A DNA stretch of 64,000 bases, from positions 4,708,720 through 4,772,719 of the forward strand of contig JASKMD010000024.1 in assembly GCA_030144725.1 (NCBI GenBank). The letters are read 5' to 3'. This DNA comes from Haematococcus lacustris. Lineage: Eukaryota > Chlorophyta > Chlorophyceae > Chlamydomonadales > Haematococcaceae. The notes under the pieces are model-generated. The model was not told the DNA's origin, did no database searches, and worked only from the letters and a program-made list of their open reading frames with translations. Made by a program: the position numbers and the translations under genes. Positions 33,677-47,400 of the stretch are shown one piece after another. How positions within the stretch are numbered: the stretch's first letter is position 1; each line of letters starts with the position of its first letter.

Positions 33677-35473
33677 CATATACTAAGGCTTTACGTGTTT
33701 GTCACACACATGTCTACACACAATTGTCAATTACCAACTGCTCACCGCGTTCACGTCAGGGTTCATGAGCTTGATTGATCCCTTCAGGTTGGAGGAACAC
33801 CCCATCAAGCCGCGAACTTGCTTCTGTGTCGCGTCACTGCGTGCCGGCCGCAGCCACCGGTCAATTAAAGGTGCTGTGCGAGCAGTATCCTGACGCTGAT
33901 CGTTTTGGTCCGTTACTCGTCCACCAGCGCCACCTCGATCTCGCGCGTGCAGTGCCGCTGGAAGTAGGAGGTGGGCGCTGACCCCGGCGACCCGGCTGGC
34001 AACCCGGCGTGCAGGTGGCAGCGCCGCGGGCCATGACCGGCTTCACATCAGGGCACGTCAGGACTTACAGTCTTGCAGCCAACATGACATGTGGCAAGTG
34101 GACCAATGGACACACACCATGCGGTCAACAACTCAGGTTGATTGCAGCCCTGACAGAGCCATGATAACCAGGAATGGCAAGGTGTGTGTGTGTGGGTGGG
34201 TGGGGGGGGGCTAGGTAGGCTGCCGACTCACCTGGGCACAAAAGCATGTACCAGGCATGCAACACTGCGAATTTTTTTCTGGCGACAAGTCAGGACAAAA
34301 GCGAACTGTCAGCCGCGCTACGCTCATGTGTAGGATAACCGCTGACAAGGGTCCACGAATAACGTTCAGCACGATGGCACACGCCGTGAGCTTTGAGTAG
34401 CTGGAGCTGTACGATTTGCTGAAGAGATGTCAGCAAGGCCTATGCTAGCAATCTTAGTCCTGGGGCTCACCACGCCGTTCACGTTCGGGGCTTTCACAGG
34501 AGACGCAAGCCTGCCTCGACCAGGTGACTTGGGACTGATATACCCTGAGTAATGAGCCAGTATTCATCGCATGTGAAACGTATAGACCGTCATAAGCCTG
34601 TCTCTTCTTTTCCCCGCAGCCTTCATAGCATCCGATGTGTCACTTCAAGGTGGGTGCTGGCGGCAAGCGTGTTCTCCCCGGACATGTATCAGCATCACAG
34701 GTCGCTCGCTCCTCAGGTCGACACTGGAGGCTGCTATTTCAGCAGCCCTTTGCTGTTAGTGAATCGCGGCGATCTACATCGCTCTTGGCAGAGTTATGTT
34801 TCACAGCACTCCGTATCAATGGCAGCAGTATGACGTTGGGTATAGACAGCTGCGAGACGGACGCGCGCTATGCTCCGGCGGAAGTTTGTGGTGGGACCAA
34901 AGCCCGGTTTGCATCGTGACATGTGGGCCACTCACACATGCTTCCTGATGGCAATGCTGCGTTACACCTGTCATTGCAGGAGGTGCAGGGACTCCCAATC
35001 ACAACAAGGCTACCTTTGAGCTACTCAGTCATGCTGATGACCAGCCTGCCCACTTGTCATGGCAGCCCACTCCTCACGCCGACCCCAATGTGTCACACCA
35101 ACAGCAACAGGGTACCGCCCCTGAAGCATGCCAGCAGCTCCTCCTCCTTGCTGTCTACCATCTTTCCGTTGCTATTGCGCGGGCGGGACAAGGCAATCAG
35201 CATCCCGCCCCTGCTTTGCAAGCCGGCGCTCGTCAATGGATGGAAGCAGCAGGCAACGGTCAAGGTGAAAGCGGTCAGCTCCCTGCCATGCTCTGCATAT
35301 CATCCTTGTGTGTGTATGTGTTGGCAAATGCCGGGCATGGCAGTGTGTAGCAAAGGCACTATCTGCATGCTGCCCAGCACAGGTCAGACACCGGCTATGC
35401 TGGTAATGTTCAGCTGACCCTGCATCTCCATGCTCTCTACAAGCCGCTGTCCCACTGGCCTGCAAAACTGCAG
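33677..35473 (+). other. Probable 5' region of the REJ gene, exons unresolved
   Basis: Several stretches look coding on the plus strand but I cannot join them in phase. One is 34730-34918 (LLAELCFTALRINGSSMTLG, then CETDARYAPAEVCGG). Another is 34980-35402 (EVQGLPITTRLPLSYSVMLM, later CSAYHPCVCMCWQMPGMAVC). These are Cys-bearing and could be extracellular modules before the exon at 35474. No signal peptide has been located. 33900-34600 has no clear gene. Confidence 0.3.
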
Positions 35474-38400
35474 AGCTGTGGGTAGAGCGCACCCTCAGCG
35501 GCACACACTACGATACCATGCCTAGAGAAGAGCAGCACACCCCAGCCGACAACATCCACCACCCTGCCATTGGCCTGCAATGGCTGTCAGGCAGCAGCGC
35601 AGCAACAATTGAGCAGCCAGGTATGCATTTCAGCGTCGCGAGGACGATTGAGGTATTTAATGTGTCAGCAGACCCCCAGCCACTCAAGAGAGGTGCTACA
35701 ATGCTCCTTAGAGTGTCGCACGTGAAGAGCAGGATCTTGATGGAGGGTGGCCTGCCCTACCTGTCCAGCCTGCAGGTGAGATTGGTACGATGCTGCTCAG
35801 CTGAGCAGGGGAGGCTTAGCAGGTAGCTCATTAGAGGTGCCACAAGCCAGCCTCCACCTCCACTGCCTGTTTTTTATATTGGCAAGCATTGAGCTTCCTT
35901 TAAGGCACCACCCTGCTGACACTTGACTAGTGCCTAGTAGCTCACATTCTCGAGCCTTTCTAGTGATAGCAATCCTGAAGTCTGGCGGTGATGGACGTAG
36001 CATTGTCTAGGTATAGTGTGTTGTTCTTGCAGCTCCACTGTTGCATCGCGGGTGCAGCTCATGAGGGTGAGGGCGGACCCGAAATCTCTCACTCACCCAA
36101 GCGCGCAGCTTGACTTCAGTGACAACATCTCAATACTGTCTTGTCGCTCTTCCTGACTCACCCACCATGGTGGGTGCATGTGGAATGATCACAGGAGGTG
36201 GTGCGCACCAGACGAGATATAGCAGGGCAGCAGGATGCATTCGTTACCTCCGTGATATACAAGAGCCTGCTGCTGGCATTGAGCGCGTCAGAGGTGCAAC
36301 ACGAGCAGCAGAAGCGTGTAGCAGAAGAGCTACATAACTTCTATGTGGAGGACCCAACTGCGGCAGAGAAAATAATGGCTACCAGCCAAGGTGGAGCGGT
36401 TCACTTGGGCACCACCAACAGCTCAAAGGATGCAAAGGACACACAGGACCCGTCAGCGGACCTTACTTTGCTAGTGTTGCAAGCAAGGTCAGCTGCCCAA
36501 GCTTTGGCAGCTGACAACAACCTCTCAGGCTCAAGGATGCTCGTTGCTAGGCAGCTGCAAGCGTCCATTCCTTCTGCCCCTCCTCACGCAACGCCACCAC
36601 CTCCTAACACCTCTGTGACCCCTGCTCTAGCCCACTCTGCAATTTGGGAGCCTTCTGAACCCTCAGAGTCTTCTGAGCTGTCGGAGTCCTCCGAGCTGTC
36701 CGAGTCATCGGAGCTGTCCGAGTCGTCTGAGCTGTCCGAGTCTTCCGAGCTGTCCGAGTCGTCCGAGCTGTCCGAGTCCTCGGAGCTGTCGGAGTCTTCT
36801 GAGCTGTCGGAGTCGTCTGAGCTGTCGGAGTCCTCCGAGCTGTCGGAGTCATCGGAGCTGTCCGAGTCGTCTGAGCTGTCCGAGTCGTCTGAGCTGTCGG
36901 AGTCTACTGAGCTGTCGGAGTCCTCCGAGCTGTCCGAGTCCTCGGAGCTGTCGGAGTCTTCTGAGCTGTCGGAGTCTTCTGAGCTGTCGGAGTCCTCCGA
37001 GCTGTCCGAGTCTTCTGAGCTGTCGGAGTCTTCTGAGCTGTCGGAGTCTTCTGAGCTGTCGGAGTCCTCCGAGCTGTCCGAGTCTTCTGAGCTGTCGGAG
37101 TCTTCTGAGCTGTCGGAGTCCTCCGAGCTGTCCGAGTCTTCTGAGCTGTCCGAGTCTTCTGAGCTGTCCGAGTCCTCCGAGCTGTCCGAGTCATCGGAGC
37201 TGTCCGAGTCGTCCGAGCTGTCCGAGTCGTCCGAGCTGTCCGAGTCCTCGGAGCTGTCGGAGTCGTCTGAGCTGTCCGAGTCTTCTGAGTTGTCCGAGTC
37301 CACCGAGCTGTCCGAGTCATCGGAGCTGTCCGAGTCGTCTGAGCTGTCCGAGTCTTCTGAGCTGTCGGAGTCCTCCGAGCTGTCCGAGTCATCGGAGCTG
37401 TCCGAGTCGTCCGAGCTGTCCGAGTCGTCCGAGCTGTCCGAGTCCTCCGAGCTGTCGGAGTCTTCCGAGCTGTCGGAGTCTTCTGAGCTGTCGGAGTCTT
37501 CCGAGCTGTCCGAGTCTTCTGAGCTGTCGGAGTCTTCCGAGCTGTCCGAGTCCTCTGAGCTGTCCGAGTCGTCCGAGCTGTCCGAGTCCTCCGAGCTGTC
37601 CGAGTCGTCTGAGCTGTCGGAGTCTTTTGAGCTGTCGGAGTCCTCCGAGCTGTCGGAGTCATCGGAGCTGTCCGAGTCTTCTGAGCTGTCGGAGTCTTCC
37701 GAGCTGTCCGAGTCGTCTGAGCTGTCCGAGTCCTCCGAGCTGTCCGAGTCGTCTGAGCTGTCGGAGTCTTCTGAGCTGTCGGAGTCCTCCGAGCTGTCGG
37801 AGTCATCGGAGCTGTCGGAGTCTTCTGAGCTGTCGGAGTCCTCCGAGCTGTCCGAGTCGTCAGAGCTATCAGAGCCCTCTGAGGAGTCCTCCGAGCTGTC
37901 CGAGTCCTCCGAGCTGTCCGAGCCCTCCGAGGAGTCCTCCGAGCTGTCCGAGTCCTCCGAGCTGTCAGAGCCCTCTGAGGAGTCATCTGAGTTGTCAGAG
38001 TCCTCCGAGCTGTCCGAGCCCTCTGAGGAGTCATCTGAGCTGTCCGAGTCCTCCGAGCTGTCCGAGCCCTCTGAGGAGTCCTCCGAGCTGTCCGAGTCCT
38101 CCGAGCTGTCCGAGCCCTCGGAGGAGTCCTCCGAGCTGTCCGAGTCCTCCGAGCTGTCAGAGCCCTCTGAGGAGTCATCTGAGCTGTCCGAGTCCTCCGA
38201 GCTGTCCGAGCCCTCTGAGGAATCTTCAGAGCTTTCTGAGCCTTCTGAGGAGTCCTCCGAGCTATCAGAGCCCTCTGAGGAATCTTCAGAGCTTTCTGAG
38301 CCTTCTGAGGAGTCCTCCGAGCTATCAGAGCCCTCTGAGGAATCTTCAGAGCTTTCTGAGCCTTCTGAGGAGTCCTCCGAGCTATCAGAGCCCTCTGAGG

Positions 38401-41400
38401 AATCTTCAGAGCTTTCTGAGCCTTCTGAGGAGTCCTCCGAGCTATCAGAGCCCTCTGAGGAATCTTCAGAGCTTTCTGAGCCTTCTGAGGAGTCCTCCGA
38501 GCTATCAGAGCCCTCTGAGGAATCTTCAGAGCTTTCTGAGCCTTCTGAGGAGTCCTCCGAGCTATCAGAGCCCTCTGAGGAATCTTCAGAGCTTTCTGAG
38601 CCTTCTGAGGAGTCCTCCGAGCTATCAGAGCCCTCTGAGGAATCTTCAGAGCTTTCTGAGCCTTCTGAGGAGTCCTCCGAGCTATCAGAGCCCTCTGAGG
38701 AATCTTCAGAGCTTTCTGAGCCTTCTGAGGAGTCCTCCGAGCTATCAGAGCCCTCTGAGGAATCTTCAGAGCTTTCTGAGCCTTCTGAGGAGTCCTCCGA
38801 GCTATCAGAGCCCTCTGAGGAATCTTCAGAGCTTTCTGAGCCTTCTGAGGAGTCCTCCGAGCTATCAGAGCCCTCTGAGGAATCTTCAGAGCTTTCTGAG
38901 CCTTCTGAGGAGTCCTCCGAGCTATCAGAGCCCTCTGAGGAATCTTCAGAGCTTTCTGAGCCTTCTGAGGAGTCCTCCGAGCTATCAGAGCCCTCTGAGG
39001 AATCTTCAGAGCTTTCTGAGCCTTCTGAGGAGTCCTCCGAGCTATCAGAGCCCTCTGAGGAATCTTCAGAGCTTTCTGAGCCTTCTGAGGAGTCCTCCGA
39101 GCTATCAGAGCCCTCTGAGGAATCTTCAGAGCTTTCTGAGCCTTCTGAGGAGTCCTCCGAGCTATCAGAGCCCTCTGAGGAGTCGTCTGAGCTATCAGAG
39201 CCTTCTGAGGAGTTGTCCGTGCTGTCCCCCTCCCCTCCGCCGTCCCCAGAGCCCTCTGAAGAGTCGTCGAAGATATCCCCCTTTCCCTCCCCTTCCCCCT
39301 CTCCCTCCCCCTCCCCCTCCCCCTTGCCCTTCCCAGAGCCCTCTGAGGAGTCGTCTGAGATGTCAGAGCCCTCCGAGGAGTCGTCTGAGTTGTCAGAGTT
39401 ATCAGAGGAGTCCTCCGAGCTGTCAGAGCCCTCCGAGGAGTCTTCCGAGCTGTCACCCTCCCCCTCCCCCACCCCAGAGCCTTCGCCCTCCCCCTCCCCC
39501 ACCCGAGTGCCTTCCCCCTCCCCCTCCCCCTCCCCAGAGCCCTCGGAGGAGTCGTCTGAGCTGATACCCTCCCCCTCCCCCTCCCCAGGGCTCTCCCCAG
39601 AGCCCTCCTCCCCATCCCCCTCCCCCGCTCCTTCCCCCTCCCCCTCTCCCTCTGAGGAGTCATCTGAACTGTTACCCTCCCCCTCCCCCTCCCCCTCCCC
39701 AAGGCCCCCCCCCTCCCCCTCTCCCTCCCCAGAGCCTTCTGAGCTGTCAGAGCCATTCGAGCCCCCAAGGGAGCCGTCTCCCTTGCCTGCTTTCCCTCCA
39801 CCTTCTCCGCCCCAACCGCTTCCCCCTCACTCCATGCAATGTGCCCCCTTGAACGACACAGCCAGTGGCCTTGTCGCAATGGCTGCCCTTGCATCAGCCT
39901 TCAGTGTGGAGGGTGGCGTGTACAGGGTTGACAACGCCACGCTATCCATCTTCTGTAAAGAGGGTGAGTGATGAAAGCTGTGTCAGCTGTTCAAGTGCTC
40001 ACCCATCATGTCAAGCCAAGATGCCACCACTCCAACTGAGTCTAGTCTAGATTTTCCAACCTCTGCGTCATGGTGAACTATGCGTTGCCACATGTCATGC
40101 CTTGCAATTTCAGGGTTTCTGGGCGTTGTGGGCAGCAATGATACAGGCTTCGCCACCTGCTTGGAGTATGCAACTCTGTACGACTCTCTGATGCGGTCTG
40201 GTCTGTACGGCTCTAATCCTGTGGAGTATCAGCGCTTTTGCCAAGATGCACTCGCCGTTCTCAGAGTCAGTAACAACCTGTATAGTTTTCCTTGCAAATA
40301 CTACCTGCTTGTCTGCGTACGACACTGGCATTGCTCAGTCGAGCTGTTCAAGCACGCAGCCACAGCATGCTCAGTCGCAAGCCCAATGCATCATTGTCAC
40401 ATCCGCCTGGCCCTGGCGTTGGATGTTATTTAACTGCTATGACTGTTGGTCAGGCAGCCCTCCCATCTTCTGCTGGAAAACCGCACCCCCGCATCAGGAG
40501 CAAATGCATGCACCCCACCACCTGCCTTTCACCAGGACCTCCTGCTGGTGCCTGAGCTGCAGGCTGGCAATGGCCGCGGTCTTCGGGATGCCTTCAGCCT
40601 CTACTCCTGCTCTCCAGGCTCGCCCTGCTGCCCACCCTGGGGTGCCACACCAGCTCCTGGGGTCAGTGATGCCAGCCACCCCTTGAAGGCAGTCCATCCA
40701 TCCATCATGGCAGTACATCCATCATGGCAGTACATCCATCATGGCAGCCCATCCATCATGGCAGTACATCCATCATGGCAGTACATCTATCCAGTTGTCA
40801 GCGGCGCACACAACCTGCTGTTACTGCGGCACAGGTGTGTGGACAGCTGCTCTTCCAGCTGGGCTCAACGTCCAATGGTACCTCTGGAGCGCTGCAGTGT
40901 CGGGCGCCAGGTGGTGGTGAAGGCGGGCAGTGTGTGGTGGTGTATGACGCCTGCGACACCAGCTTTGCCAGCGCCTACGACAACAGCACGGCCCCCGAGG
41001 CTGCTGCCCTGTGCCCTGCTGGCTGCACCCTGCTCCCAGCGCCGGCTGGCGTGCACTCACGGTCCCTTCATGCCCGAGCCGGCTTTGCCTGCCGCAACGC
41101 CAGCTTGGCCAGGCAGTGTAGCGCCACGCTTGGCAGGGCCCAGTGCGACAACACCAGCAGCAGTGCGGGCAGCTGCGCATACCTGTTCCAGTGCCAGCCA
41201 GCTGGTCTGGTGCTGCAGCCGCAGGGTACTGACTCGTGCCAGGTCACTGCACCTGCCACCAACCTGGCGCTGCCGCCGCTGTCCTGTGCTGACCAGGTGA
41301 GGCGGGACTGCACCTGGGCTGGCTGGGCATCAAGCCTCCACGCAAGCCTAGCATGCTATACTGGCAGGGAGGGCTGCATGCTTCATTTGCTGCTGAGCAG

Positions 41401-44400
41401 TGTGTGCCTTACTCCTGCCCTGCCTGTCCGGCCCGGTGCTTGAACATGGTATGCAACACTCGGTGCATTTGCTGCTGCTGCTGCTGCTGCTGCAGAGCCC
41501 TCTGCGGGTCAGCAATGGCACTGCGGTGTACCCGCAATGCCAGACAGCCCTGGACTGTGTTACTGACCCCAGCACTGATGTGTGCACCAGATTCAGCGAC
41601 CCCTTCTCCTGCGCTGGCTTCACCAGTGTGGACGGCAGCCGCCCCTGCCTGTTCATGCCCCACCCCACCAGTACCCTGGGCTGGACCGGCCGCTGCCGCC
41701 GGGCGCTGGACCCGTGTGCCAGCTTGAGCAGCCAGGCAGGGGCTGTCAGCAGCCAGTGCGCCGCCACAGCGGGCTGCTTGCAGGTCCAGACTTGTGCCAC
41801 GAAGCTCGGTGACCCCTTGGACGCCTGCTCAGCTGTGGCCGGTGGTGCTGCCTGTGCCGCAACCCCAGCGTGCAGCGTCAGCACCCAGTGCAGGCCCAGC
41901 CTGAACGACTGCGCCTTCCACAACCTGCGTAATGGGAGCTGCAGCTCGGGCGCCCCCGCCTACTGCGCCACCAGGGCTGGCCAGGGCTGCGTGGTGGCAG
42001 ACCTCAGCTCGCACCCCTGCAACGCCCGCTCGCGCCGTGATGAGTGCCTGGCTGCTCGCGAAGCCTCGACAGGCGCCCCCTTGTGTCGAGCAGAGGTCCT
42101 GTGTGAGAGTGTGTGAGTGGCAGGCCATCAGGTCACAGCAGCAGGACGCTGCAGCTGTGCAGACCCAGCTTGCCAGGCACTCAGCTGCTGACCAGTCTAT
42201 CCTTCCCTGCTAGCAGCCGTCAGGGGACAGCCTTTAGGGGGCATGGAATAGCTGCCAGAGACCTGCATGTCAGCCATGCGGCGCACCTGTGCCCCTCTGC
42301 CCGCTGCACAGGTGCTTCCCCTGCGCCTCATGCCTCCAGACCATATACACCGAGTTCATACGCCCCAGCCTGGCGTCCTACAACCACTCCTCCCGGGCCT
42401 CTGCTGCCCGCATGGCTGGCCTGTTCAGCACCTACTGCATTGCCAGCCTCTTTGACAAAGGCCGGGGCCCTCTGAGCGACAGCACAGCGTGTGCTACCAT
42501 CACGGCCAGGATCACGTCCTCTGCCTTTGGCGGCCCTGCGCTGCGGGCAGCATGGATATGCGCACAGCTGAGGCAGTGCCCTGCGGTGGGTGCTGCCTGC
42601 GCCCAACATGCACAACCCTCTCTGGCCTGCTGACCATGTTGACAGCAGCAGGTGGACAAGGCAGTGACGCACAGTGTGCCCCTTGCCTGCGCTCTCTGTT
42701 GCCTGTTGTGGCTCCTGCGTCTTGGCCCCTCACCCTGATGGCCTGTTGCTGCGGCCTGTGCCTGCAGCTGCCCCTCCCCTCAGGGGCCCCCACCTGTCCC
42801 AGCATGCGGCCTGTGGCGGGTGTGGGCGGCAGCCTGGACCTGTGCACTCAGCAGGGCGTCAGTGCTGGGGACCCCACCGTGCCTCCGCCTGCTGCCTCTG
42901 CTGGCACCTGCACACTGGACACGCAATGCAGTGCAGCCACACCCATCTGCGACATGACCCAAGCCACTGGCAAGTGCTGCAGGCCCCTGCCCTCCCTGCC
43001 CCTCCCTGCCCCTCCCTGCCCTCCCTGCCCCTCCCTGCCCTCCCTGCCCTCCCTGCTCACCAGCTCACGGTGCAAGCCCACAGCACCTGGTCATGATGCC
43101 AGCTAGCCATGGCCATCAGAGCAAGATTGTCCCCCGTTGAGCCCCCTGTCCACTTTAGGCACATTCCCTGTGGTGCTGTCAGAGCCCACCAAGCAAGAGG
43201 TGTAGCCGCCCTGCAGCACCAAGTGCAGGAGCTTGTCCCCTAGCTTGCGCCTTCACATCCCGTGGCCACCTCAGCAGCCCTGGGTGAACTGCCCTGGTTG
43301 ACCCTTGCCATTCAGCAGTAACCATGCCTTGAGTCACCCTCCCTGTCACCATTGAGCTTCAGACTTGCTGTATTGTACTCCCGCCACTGTGTGTTCACAC
43401 ACCTTGAGCTCAATTCCATTATGTGCTCCCGCGGCCGCTAGTTCAGCATCATGGCATTGATTTCATGGCACTGCTTTCAATCCAGCGAGCAAACCACTGT
43501 GGCGCCAGTTGCTTGACATGGTGCGACGAGGTGTGAAGCGGAGTGGTATGGTGTGCCGTGCTTCCTGGTGCCTGCAGCGGAGAATGTGGTGGTGACCTGC
43601 AGCAGCAGCAGTGGGCTGGATGTCATGCGTTTCCCCGGACGCTGTGTCTCCTTCTGTCAGGCGCCAGCCAGGAAGGCGCAGGTGGCGCAGCTGAACGCCG
43701 GCCTCTCCCCTTGCTCCAACGACACCGACTGCTCCTCCCTGAGGGGCTCCTGGGCCTGCAGCGCTGCCACTGGGTGAGGCTGCAGCTGCCAGAGTGCTGG
43801 GCTCCGCTGGCTTGAGGACACGGGGCTGGGCTCCTCCTGTGGGCCAGTGCCTGCTCAGCCTGCAGACCCCGCCCCTTGTGCGGTGGCCTGCCACCTGCTG
43901 CAGGGTCAGCATCGTCAGCTGTGTGGACTCCAACGAAACCTTCTCAGGCGCCTTGCGCACCACGCCTGCCACCATGCTGTGCGTACCCAACAGCTACACC
44001 GCTCTGTCCGCCAGCTTTGACTCAGACACCGGCTCCACGCTGCTGGTCAGCCTGGTCACCATCCCGGCCAACACCTGGGGGGACTGCCTCGACCTGTTTG
44101 ACGACGCCACCTGCACCCTGCTAGGCCAAGGCTCCACCTGGGAGGTGAGGGGAGAGAAGCCCGCTGCCTCGCAGCTTTATCAAGGTCCACTGCCCTTGTT
44201 GCGTCATCGCCTCTTGCTGATGCCTGGCCATGCATCCTAAGGCGCCCGGGCAACCCTGCCCAGCGCACCGGCACCTGTGCGGGCCTTGATGCCTGCCTGC
44301 CTGCCTGCCTGCCTGCCTGCCCAGGTGGACAGCAATGACAGTGGGCAGCCCATTGCGCAGCTGGTTGTGTACCTGGACAGAGGTGCTGGTATCCGGGTGA

Positions 44401-47400
44401 GTGCCACCTGGCAGCCCCCCCGTGCCTTCCCTGACCCACCAGCTGGCAGTGTGGCGTGTCCATGCGCTGGACACACTCGCCACTCGCCATGCCTTGCTGT
44501 GCATGCCTTGCTGTCATGCCTCGGTGTGCAGGCGGAAGGTAGCCTAAACCTGACCAATGCGGCCGGCAGGCTGCTTGACTCACGGACAGAAAGGCTCTAC
44601 TCCAGCAGTGTGGTCCGCGTGAAACTGCCAGACCCGCTGCCCACCCCCACCGCCATCCTGGACGCGCCCTTCTTCCTGACCCCGCCCTGCTCCCTGGACA
44701 CCTCTCAGGACGTGGTGCTGGATGGCTCAGACTCCCTGGACCCCTCCACACTGGGCCTGACCTTCACCTGGAGCTATGACACCGAGCGCTCGCTGCTCCC
44801 TGGCACTAGCTCGGTCGCAGACAACGACATCCGGAAACTGCTGAACGTCGCCGCGGAGGAAGGGGCGGCCACGGTGACCATCGCGGCGACAAAACGCGAC
44901 ATGGCCTGGTACAACCGCAATGCGGGCACCCATGTGTTCAGCTTGGAGGTCACCAATGTGCTGGGCGGCACGGACCGTGCAGAAATGCAGCTGTTGGTGG
45001 CGGCGGAGACAGTGCCCATGGTCAGTGCTGCAGGCCTGACTGCAAGCCTGATGTTGCATTGTGCCGCACGCAAGGCAGTGTGCAGCACGCCGCTCTTCCT
45101 GCCATCACACACCCACACCCACACACATACACATACAGTACAGGGGCCAGAGAAGCCAGAGTCTGGCATCTCATCAATTGCGGTCAGCAGTGAGGGCTGA
45201 CCACCCTTCCTGTTGCCCACCTGCAGCATGCCCTACTCTGCCCTGATCTGCCACTACCTCACTGACGGCTTTTCCCTGGTGGCTTCCTGGCTGCAGTTCA
45301 GCATCGCCGGTGGCACGCAGCAGTTCTTTGTGAACGACAACGAGTTCCTGTTCCTGTCAGTGGAGGTGGACACAGACACGCTGTGCCCCGGTGCACCGGC
45401 CCCCTCCTGGCAGTGGCGGTCCACTGGCGCCAACGCCTTCACGTGAGCGCATCCCCTTGCTGCCCACAGCTGCCCAGAGCTGCTGACCTGCTCAGCTCCA
45501 AGGGCTGGCTAGGGCCAGGAGACCTGCGGCAAGAGGGTGCAGCAGCCGGGCATGTCAGTGGTGTGGTACTATGAGTCAGAGCTTTGCGTAGGGCTCAGCA
45601 GTGGAGAGGTCCCTGCATCATCTTGCTTTATCATGTCTCAGAGTGCCTTTAGGTTCTATGTGTCCTTTTCATTCTATATGTTCTGTTCATACTATATGTT
45701 TTTGTACAATCTATAGGTGTCTGTAGGGTCTTTCGTTTCTGTACATTTTATATGTTCTGTGGGTTCAGTCTGTGGGCTGAGTGAGAACAACCGTTGTACC
45801 TATCTGCTGATGACCTACACTACCTTACCCAGCAGGGCTGCAGGGCATGCATGGCAGTCAGTGTGCTGTGCACTGCTCACAGCTGCCCGCCTCCCCTGTG
45901 CTGCCCTGTCCTCCCTCGCAGCCTACCAGAGGAGACCACCAGCGAAAGCCTGTTTGTGCCCGGCGACCTGCTGCGCACCTTTGCTGTCAACAACCAGGAG
46001 TACGGGCTCAGCGTGACCATGACCTACATGGACAAGGATTATGTGATGCCAGTCAAGCTGCTGTGAGTGGGGGCTCTGCACCAGCTCCAGCCTGCTGCTT
46101 GGCCTGATGCTGGCACACAGGACGCATGCCCGCACTGTGGTTGCGGGTGGGCCTCCCCTGGCCCTGCACCCAGCCTCAGGCAGCAGGACCACCACAGCAG
46201 CGGTGCGCTTGACCCCCTGCCTGTGTGGGGTGCCTGCAGGTGCGTTGGCTCCACCCTGCAGGCCCAGCTGGCTGGACCTAGCGGCCAGGTCTTCTTTGAC
46301 CAGAGCATCACACTGAATGCCAGCGCCAGCTTCGACCCGGACGGCCAGTGAGTGGGAGGAGGGGGCCAGGCGGCGACGTGTGTGAAGCAACAGTTGTGCA
46401 GCAGCCACCGTATGTGCCTGCGACCCCGTCCAAGGGATCATGTGCCAGTGGCAGTGGCAGTGACGGCCCAGTCTCACTGCTCCTTACCTGCTCATCCCTG
46501 CACTGCAGCACTGCATCATGATGCTGCAGAAGGCTGCACAGCTGCATAGTGGCCGGCTGCTCCTTCCCACTCCCCATGATCTGTAGCTCATCAGGCCAGC
46601 AGCCCTCCAGCCCCAGCTGCCCCTGTGACTCAGGCGTGTGCCACCCAGTGGCTGAGCCTGTGCGACCCTCCTTGTCTGGGCTCGCTGCTGCTGCAGGCCC
46701 TTCTCCTTCCAGTTCTCGTGCACCAGAGTGGACAACGGCGCGCCCTGCAGCTTTGACCCTGACGCAGCAGGCGTGCAGTCAGGGGGTGAGTGGGCCTAGA
46801 CGCAGCCAAGCCAACAGCCAAGCCAGCTGCAGCCTGCACTAAATCGCCTGAACTTGTGGGGGCCCGCAGCACATTGGGGAGGTGGCCTGAGTGTCGTGCT
46901 GCCAGGCCTGTCCGGCTCGCCTCTGGCCTGCCTGATGCCCTGCCCTGCCCTGCTCTGCTCTGCCTGCTGCCTGCTGCCTGCTGCCTGCAGCCCTCTTCAC
47001 ACAGAACCTGGCGCTGCTGCCAGTGGGTGTGGACCTGATGTTCACCGTCAAGATGCAGGTGAGGGACGTGCCAGTTGCAACTGACCCACCTTTTCGCCAT
47101 CTCACTGCAGCTGTGAGCCCACTGCCTGCCGCCTACCTTACCGCCTGACCTCACTTTGCCTGCTTGCATTGCCAACTCGCCATGGTGCTGGTGCCGGGGC
47201 AGCTGTCCAGTGATGTTTGCCTGCAGGCCACCAATGCGGCAGACGGGCGCATCGCGTACGCCAGCACCGTGCTGTCCACCGTGCGCATAAGGCCCGTCAC
47301 CGGCACCATCGTCCAGAACTGCGCGGGTTCATGCAACCCGCTGCTGGACCCCACCCGTCCGCTGTCGTTGTCGCTGTATGTGGACCCCCAATGGTGAGTG

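Noticed and set aside
36584..39502. A 972-codon minus-strand frame of Asp-Ser-Ser-Glu repeats and other long frames across the Ser-Glu block
   Set aside because: They are open only because the 18/30-bp units avoid stops in several frames. The plus-strand frame joins flanking non-repetitive coding exons with good splice sites; the others do not.
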